This document shows, one piece after another, positions 61,182 through 64,000 of a DNA stretch of 64,000 nt. Every line of letters starts with the position of its first letter. The first letter of the stretch is position 1. A program made the position numbers and the translations under genes. The stretch is from the NCBI GenBank assembly GCA_017569305.1, contig CP069418.1, forward strand, positions 620,001-684,000. The letters run 5' to 3'. Source of the stretch: Clostridiales bacterium FE2011. GTDB lineage: Bacteria; Bacillota; Clostridia; Christensenellales; Aristaeellaceae. The notes beneath the pieces were generated by a model. That model worked only from the letters and a program-made list of their open reading frames with translations. It did no database searches and was not told the DNA's origin.

Positions 61182-62690
61182 TTATTCGGCGGTCATCGCC
61201 TGAATGTATGTCACGAAACCTTCGTCCGTCCAGTTGACAACAGCCTTCAGGCTGCGGGCAATCGGTGTCGGCGTCAGGTCGAAGATGAAGGAGAAGTCTC
61301 CCATCAGGATATCCGCCTGCGCCTGGGCGGTGCTGTTCAGCCGTACCTCGCCGTGGATCAGCGCGCCAATGGATTTCAGCGCGTCAATGCGGCTCTGTTC
61401 CTCCGCGATGATGGTCTTGATATCGTTCGCGGTCACGGGCTTGTCCACGTCCTGGCTGCGCCGCGCCTGGAAGTCGTTGCTGACGTAGTACAGCATCATC
61501 ATGTTGACTTCGCTGACGTTGATCTGGTTCCCGTTCTCCGGGTTATACTGCGCGCTGTGGCAGCCCCAGATACACCAGCGTCCGGCGGTATAGCACGCGC
61601 TGGCAATACCGTTGCTGTTCAGGTATTTGTTGATGATCGCGTCATCATACAGCCTGGCGGTGTTCGCTTCACCCATATAGAGGTTCTGGATGATTTTGCA
61701 GGCGGTGTTGCTGGCCACCATGTAGGGGATCCCCTCGTTCTGCATCAGCAAAGCCTGGAAGTTCGCCGCGGCCAGCACGGAAAGATGGTACTTTCTCCCG
61801 TCCGTACCCAGGGCCATCGGGAAGAACACGGTTTCATTGTCCTTGTTGAAGCCGTTTGCTTCCTTGAATGCCGCCACGGTGTCCAGCCTCAGCTGCGTCT
61901 GCCCGTTCATCAGCGGCAGGTCAACAAACATGTAGGTATCCCAATGCCCGTTGATCTTCTTGCTGATCTGGCACATCGCGTTATGCACGTCAATATCACT
62001 GCTGAACCCGGGTGCGGCCAGGTAGGAAGGCACATCACCGGTTCTCGGATACACGTCACTCACCGCAAACAGGCCGGTATTAAGGCCCATGCCGTCGGTT
62101 GTGCCGATCACATCGGCAGTGGTAACGCCGCTGGGTTTGATGGTGAAGTATTCCACCGTCAGCTCGCCGGTACCCAGCCCGTTGCCGATCTCCTCGATGA
62201 TGATCTGCTGTTTGTCTCCGTTGTAGGCAATGCTGTAATCCACGCCCTTGGTCTTCTCCAAGGGTGTCGCGTCCGCGGTCTTGATGACAACCGTTTCGAG
62301 GATAATATCCTCCGCGCTGGCAATCATAATCCTACCGCTTTCGGGTGCCTTCGTGGTTGTCACTTTGGCGCCGTTCCTGTGGTCTGCCCTGGCGGGGTCA
62401 AGCACGTTGATCAGCACCAGCGGGCCAACGCCATTCATTTCAAAGTGGACATACATCGCTTCGCAAAGCGTGTACTTGTCCCAGGCATCGGAATAACCGA
62501 AGGCCGCCTTTGCCTCGGCAATGCTGTTCACCAGCACGGGCTTGTTCACGGGATAACCCGCCCCGTTCGCCAGCGCCAGCTGATGCACCGGCGCGGTGCC
62601 GACATAGACAATCACGCCTTCGCTTTCGTCAGCAACGCGGTTGCCGACAGCCTGTACGACGCCATACGCGCCATGCAGATAATCGCTCAT
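61182..62690 (-). CDS. Phage tail sheath protein
   Basis: A 502-residue contractile sheath protein. It has the N-terminal GAYGVVQAVGNRVADESEG, VIVYVGTAPVHQ, then a middle with DIDVHNAMCQISKKIN and a C-terminal arm (ARRSQDVDKPVTANDIKTII). ATG 62690 has AAGGAGG ahead; the frame is open to 62765. It shows the phage to be a myovirus. Confidence 0.92.
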   Translation of the reverse strand: MSDYLHGAYGVVQAVGNRVADESEGVIVYVGTAPVHQLALANGAGYPVNKPVLVNSIAEAKAAFGYSDAWDKYTLCEAMYVHFEMNGVGPLVLINVLDPARADHRNGAKVTTTKAPESGRIMIASAEDIILETVVIKTADATPLEKTKGVDYSIAYNGDKQQIIIEEIGNGLGTGELTVEYFTIKPSGVTTADVIGTTDGMGLNTGLFAVSDVYPRTGDVPSYLAAPGFSSDIDVHNAMCQISKKINGHWDTYMFVDLPLMNGQTQLRLDTVAAFKEANGFNKDNETVFFPMALGTDGRKYHLSVLAAANFQALLMQNEGIPYMVASNTACKIIQNLYMGEANTARLYDDAIINKYLNSNGIASACYTAGRWCIWGCHSAQYNPENGNQINVSEVNMMMLYYVSNDFQARRSQDVDKPVTANDIKTIIAEEQSRIDALKSIGALIHGEVRLNSTAQAQADILMGDFSFIFDLTPTPIARSLKAVVNWTDEGFVTYIQAMTAE

Positions 62691-62706
62691 ATGGAATTCC
62701 TCCTTG

Positions 62707-63363
62707 TCATAATAAATTGTCGATTTCAGGATTGGTTTTTTCGTTCGCGTAGCAGCCGAACACAACGTTCACAAACCCGTAGTAAAGGGGCCGCCGGTCT
62801 GTCACGTAGTTCTGATCCGTGTACAGGCTGTATGTGACAGATTCCTCGTCTACAAACAGATCTGTCTCCGGGATCATCTTCTGGCCGAGCAGTCCGCTCA
62901 TGCAGTCATCCAGCCAGTTAAACAGCGTGTAGAACCCCTGCTCCGTTCCTTCCAGCAGCAGGCTCATGTCCAGGTTGTTTCCGTTCTCGTCGCCACTTTC
63001 CACGAAACCCGGAAGCCGTACTCCCGGTTCATACACACTGAACAGCATGGTAATGCCGAGGTGCTGTCCCATCTCCTTCGGCCTGTGAATCCCGTTGTAC
63101 CGGTCGAACCTTCGCTCTTCCATGTACTTGGCGTACTGCTGGTTGGGCATGATAATGATCCCCGGCACGGTCGAAGCCGGAATCTCGGTCAGGTTTCCTG
63201 CCTGATCCATCTTCGCCGGCGCCCAGCCTAGGTAGCAGCTCGGTTCGCGCCACTGAACGTCGGTGATATCCATCTTTTCCCCGGGGGCTTTCATGCTGCG
63301 CCCTTCGCAAAGCTCTGCCTTCACCCACTTTTTCAGTCCCTCGAATCTTTGTGTAAAGCGCAT
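62707..63363 (-). CDS. Phage head-completion/tail terminator protein
   Basis: A 218-residue protein lying just ahead of the sheath gene, where tail terminator and neck genes sit. There is no firm signature; the C-terminal LYTDQNYVTDRRPLYYGFVN is beta-rich. The neighbour relation is the main evidence. Confidence 0.6.
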   Translation of the reverse strand: MRFTQRFEGLKKWVKAELCEGRSMKAPGEKMDITDVQWREPSCYLGWAPAKMDQAGNLTEIPASTVPGIIIMPNQQYAKYMEERRFDRYNGIHRPKEMGQHLGITMLFSVYEPGVRLPGFVESGDENGNNLDMSLLLEGTEQGFYTLFNWLDDCMSGLLGQKMIPETDLFVDEESVTYSLYTDQNYVTDRRPLYYGFVNVVFGCYANEKTNPEIDNLL

Positions 63364-63364
63364 C

Positions 63365-63706
63365 TTATATCAACTCCCTCGGATCGAATACCGTCAGCAA
63401 GATGTCATACATGCCTTTGTTATCGTGGATGTCCAGCACCTTCATCACCCGCTTGTCAAACACAACCTGTGTGTTCGGTTCCGGTCTGTGGTCGGGAAAA
63501 GTGTCAACCGGCGTGTGGATGAGTAATGTGCGTGTGTTGTTGTCCCACGAGATATCATTGACATTGTTGTTTTTCCGCTTCAGGGCTTCTTCGTCATCCG
63601 GAACACAGGTGATCTTCCTGCCGTTCCAGTAGTGGATTTCCCCGAAATGATCCATGTTCATAAAAACACGGTGGTTATGGTCGGCAATCAGATCGGTCAG
63701 TGCCAC
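63365..63706 (-). CDS. Phage head-tail joining protein
   Basis: A 113-residue beta-rich protein (HYWNGRKITCVPDDEEALKR, VDTFPDHRPEPNTQVVFDKR) that fits the small head-closure (XkdH-like) type. It is placed between the head end of the operon and the neck gene. Confidence 0.6.
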   Translation of the reverse strand: MALTDLIADHNHRVFMNMDHFGEIHYWNGRKITCVPDDEEALKRKNNNVNDISWDNNTRTLLIHTPVDTFPDHRPEPNTQVVFDKRVMKVLDIHDNKGMYDILLTVFDPRELI

Positions 63707-63712
63707 GCTGCA

Positions 63713-63895
63713 TCACCGCTTTTTATCGCCGGGCTTCTTCGCTGTCTCGGCCTGCGCTGCGGGCTTGGCAGCCTTGTCCGTTACGGACGCGCTTTCGGCT
63801 TTGGCGGGCACAGCTTTTCCCTGTTCAATCAGGCGCTCACCCCAGCAGTCCTCAACGGTCTCGATTCTGCCGTCCGCGATGTGTTTAATCCTCAC
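63713..63895 (-). CDS. Small basic/acidic phage protein
   Basis: A 60-residue protein with an N-terminal 25-residue ordered part (MRIKHIADGRIETVEDCWGE) and a low-complexity Ala/Lys tail. The start is GTG 63895, overlapping the previous stop in GTGA. Similar small proteins stand between capsid and head-closure genes. Confidence 0.55.
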   Translation of the reverse strand: MRIKHIADGRIETVEDCWGERLIEQGKAVPAKAESASVTDKAAKPAAQAETAKKPGDKKR

Positions 63896-64000
63896 TTCCG
63901 GTTCCTCCCTCCGCCGTTTTTCGCCGCGGTCTTCGCGGGCTTTTTCGCGCTCTTTACCTCCGGCTTGCCGCCTTCGTCAATCGCGCCTGCTCCGTCCAGT
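63892..64000 (-). CDS. 3' end of a phage head gene, cut by the window edge
   Basis: Only the last 35 codons are inside the window: an acidic then Lys/Ala-rich tail ending GGGRNRK. The position suggests a head or capsid-related protein, but identity cannot be judged. Confidence 0.5.
   Translation of the reverse strand, partial: LDGAGAIDEGGKPEVKSAKKPAKTAAKNGGGRNRK

Noticed and set aside
60465..62837. 790-residue plus-strand gene
   Set aside because: It runs opposite the sheath, tube and chaperone genes, all of which have good ribosome sites and family matches. It is a GC-driven shadow frame.

Overview
The window looks like a chromosome of a gut- or rumen-type Clostridia (Bacillota). Shine-Dalgarno sites are strong (AGGAGG), signal peptides are of the short Gram-positive type, and VanX-like, VOC, DUF819, DUF3795 and many GNAT families occur together. 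GC is moderate to high, interrupted by AT-rich islands (about 25.0-26.3, 32.4-34.7 and 43.7-46.6 kb) that look acquired. The species cannot be named from the sequence.

Region 1 (1-12.1 kb): at the left end lie an ASCH protein, a GNAT, a deaminase and a hydrolase, with two displaced copies of gene starts that mark an old duplication. A leftward block follows, largely of envelope or secreted proteins: exported HAD phosphatase, VanX-type dipeptidase, DUF819 transporter, a DUF218/solute-binding fusion broken by one in-frame TAG, an L,D-transpeptidase-like protein and a large 5'-nucleotidase. Region 2 (12.5-31.9 kb): a rightward pile of unrelated single-domain genes (GNATs, serine hydrolase, two APH-type kinases, an AAC(3)-type acetyltransferase, a nucleotidyltransferase, VOC, NUDIX, HIT, YdcF, HAD, radical SAM). 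Each has its own ribosome-binding site. They are separated by short gaps that share degenerate repeats and gene fragments, so the region looks like a recombining reservoir of small-molecule-modifying genes. One ATPase gene there has been split by an insert carrying a NUDIX gene.

Region 3 (31.9-46.5 kb) is accessory. It holds a roughly 400-nt strongly structured, apparently non-coding stretch beside a 730-residue nuclease with two NUMOD1-type modules. Next is a 1.1-kb array of about 20 covarying hairpins, seven of them exactly 41 bp apart, followed by a 7.5-kb rightward operon of mostly unknown genes (RadC, a BRCT protein, a DpnD/PcfM-like protein) with recurring leader sequences. Last comes an AT-rich divergent pair, a membrane-anchored nuclease-like protein and a DUF4062 protein, with a candidate small RNA between them; this looks like a defence pair.

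Region 4 (46.6-64.0 kb) is a contractile-tailed (PBSX/P2-like) prophage read leftward and cut by the right edge. From right to left: head-completion genes, sheath, tube, a tail chaperone with a T TTT TTC -1 frameshift site, hub, tape measure, LysM tail protein, baseplate wedge genes, tail fibre genes, lysin, holin-like genes, and a tyrosine recombinase.

The strongest candidate for something undescribed is the covarying hairpin array with the operon next to it. Hairpins of the same design continue inside the first two genes of that operon.
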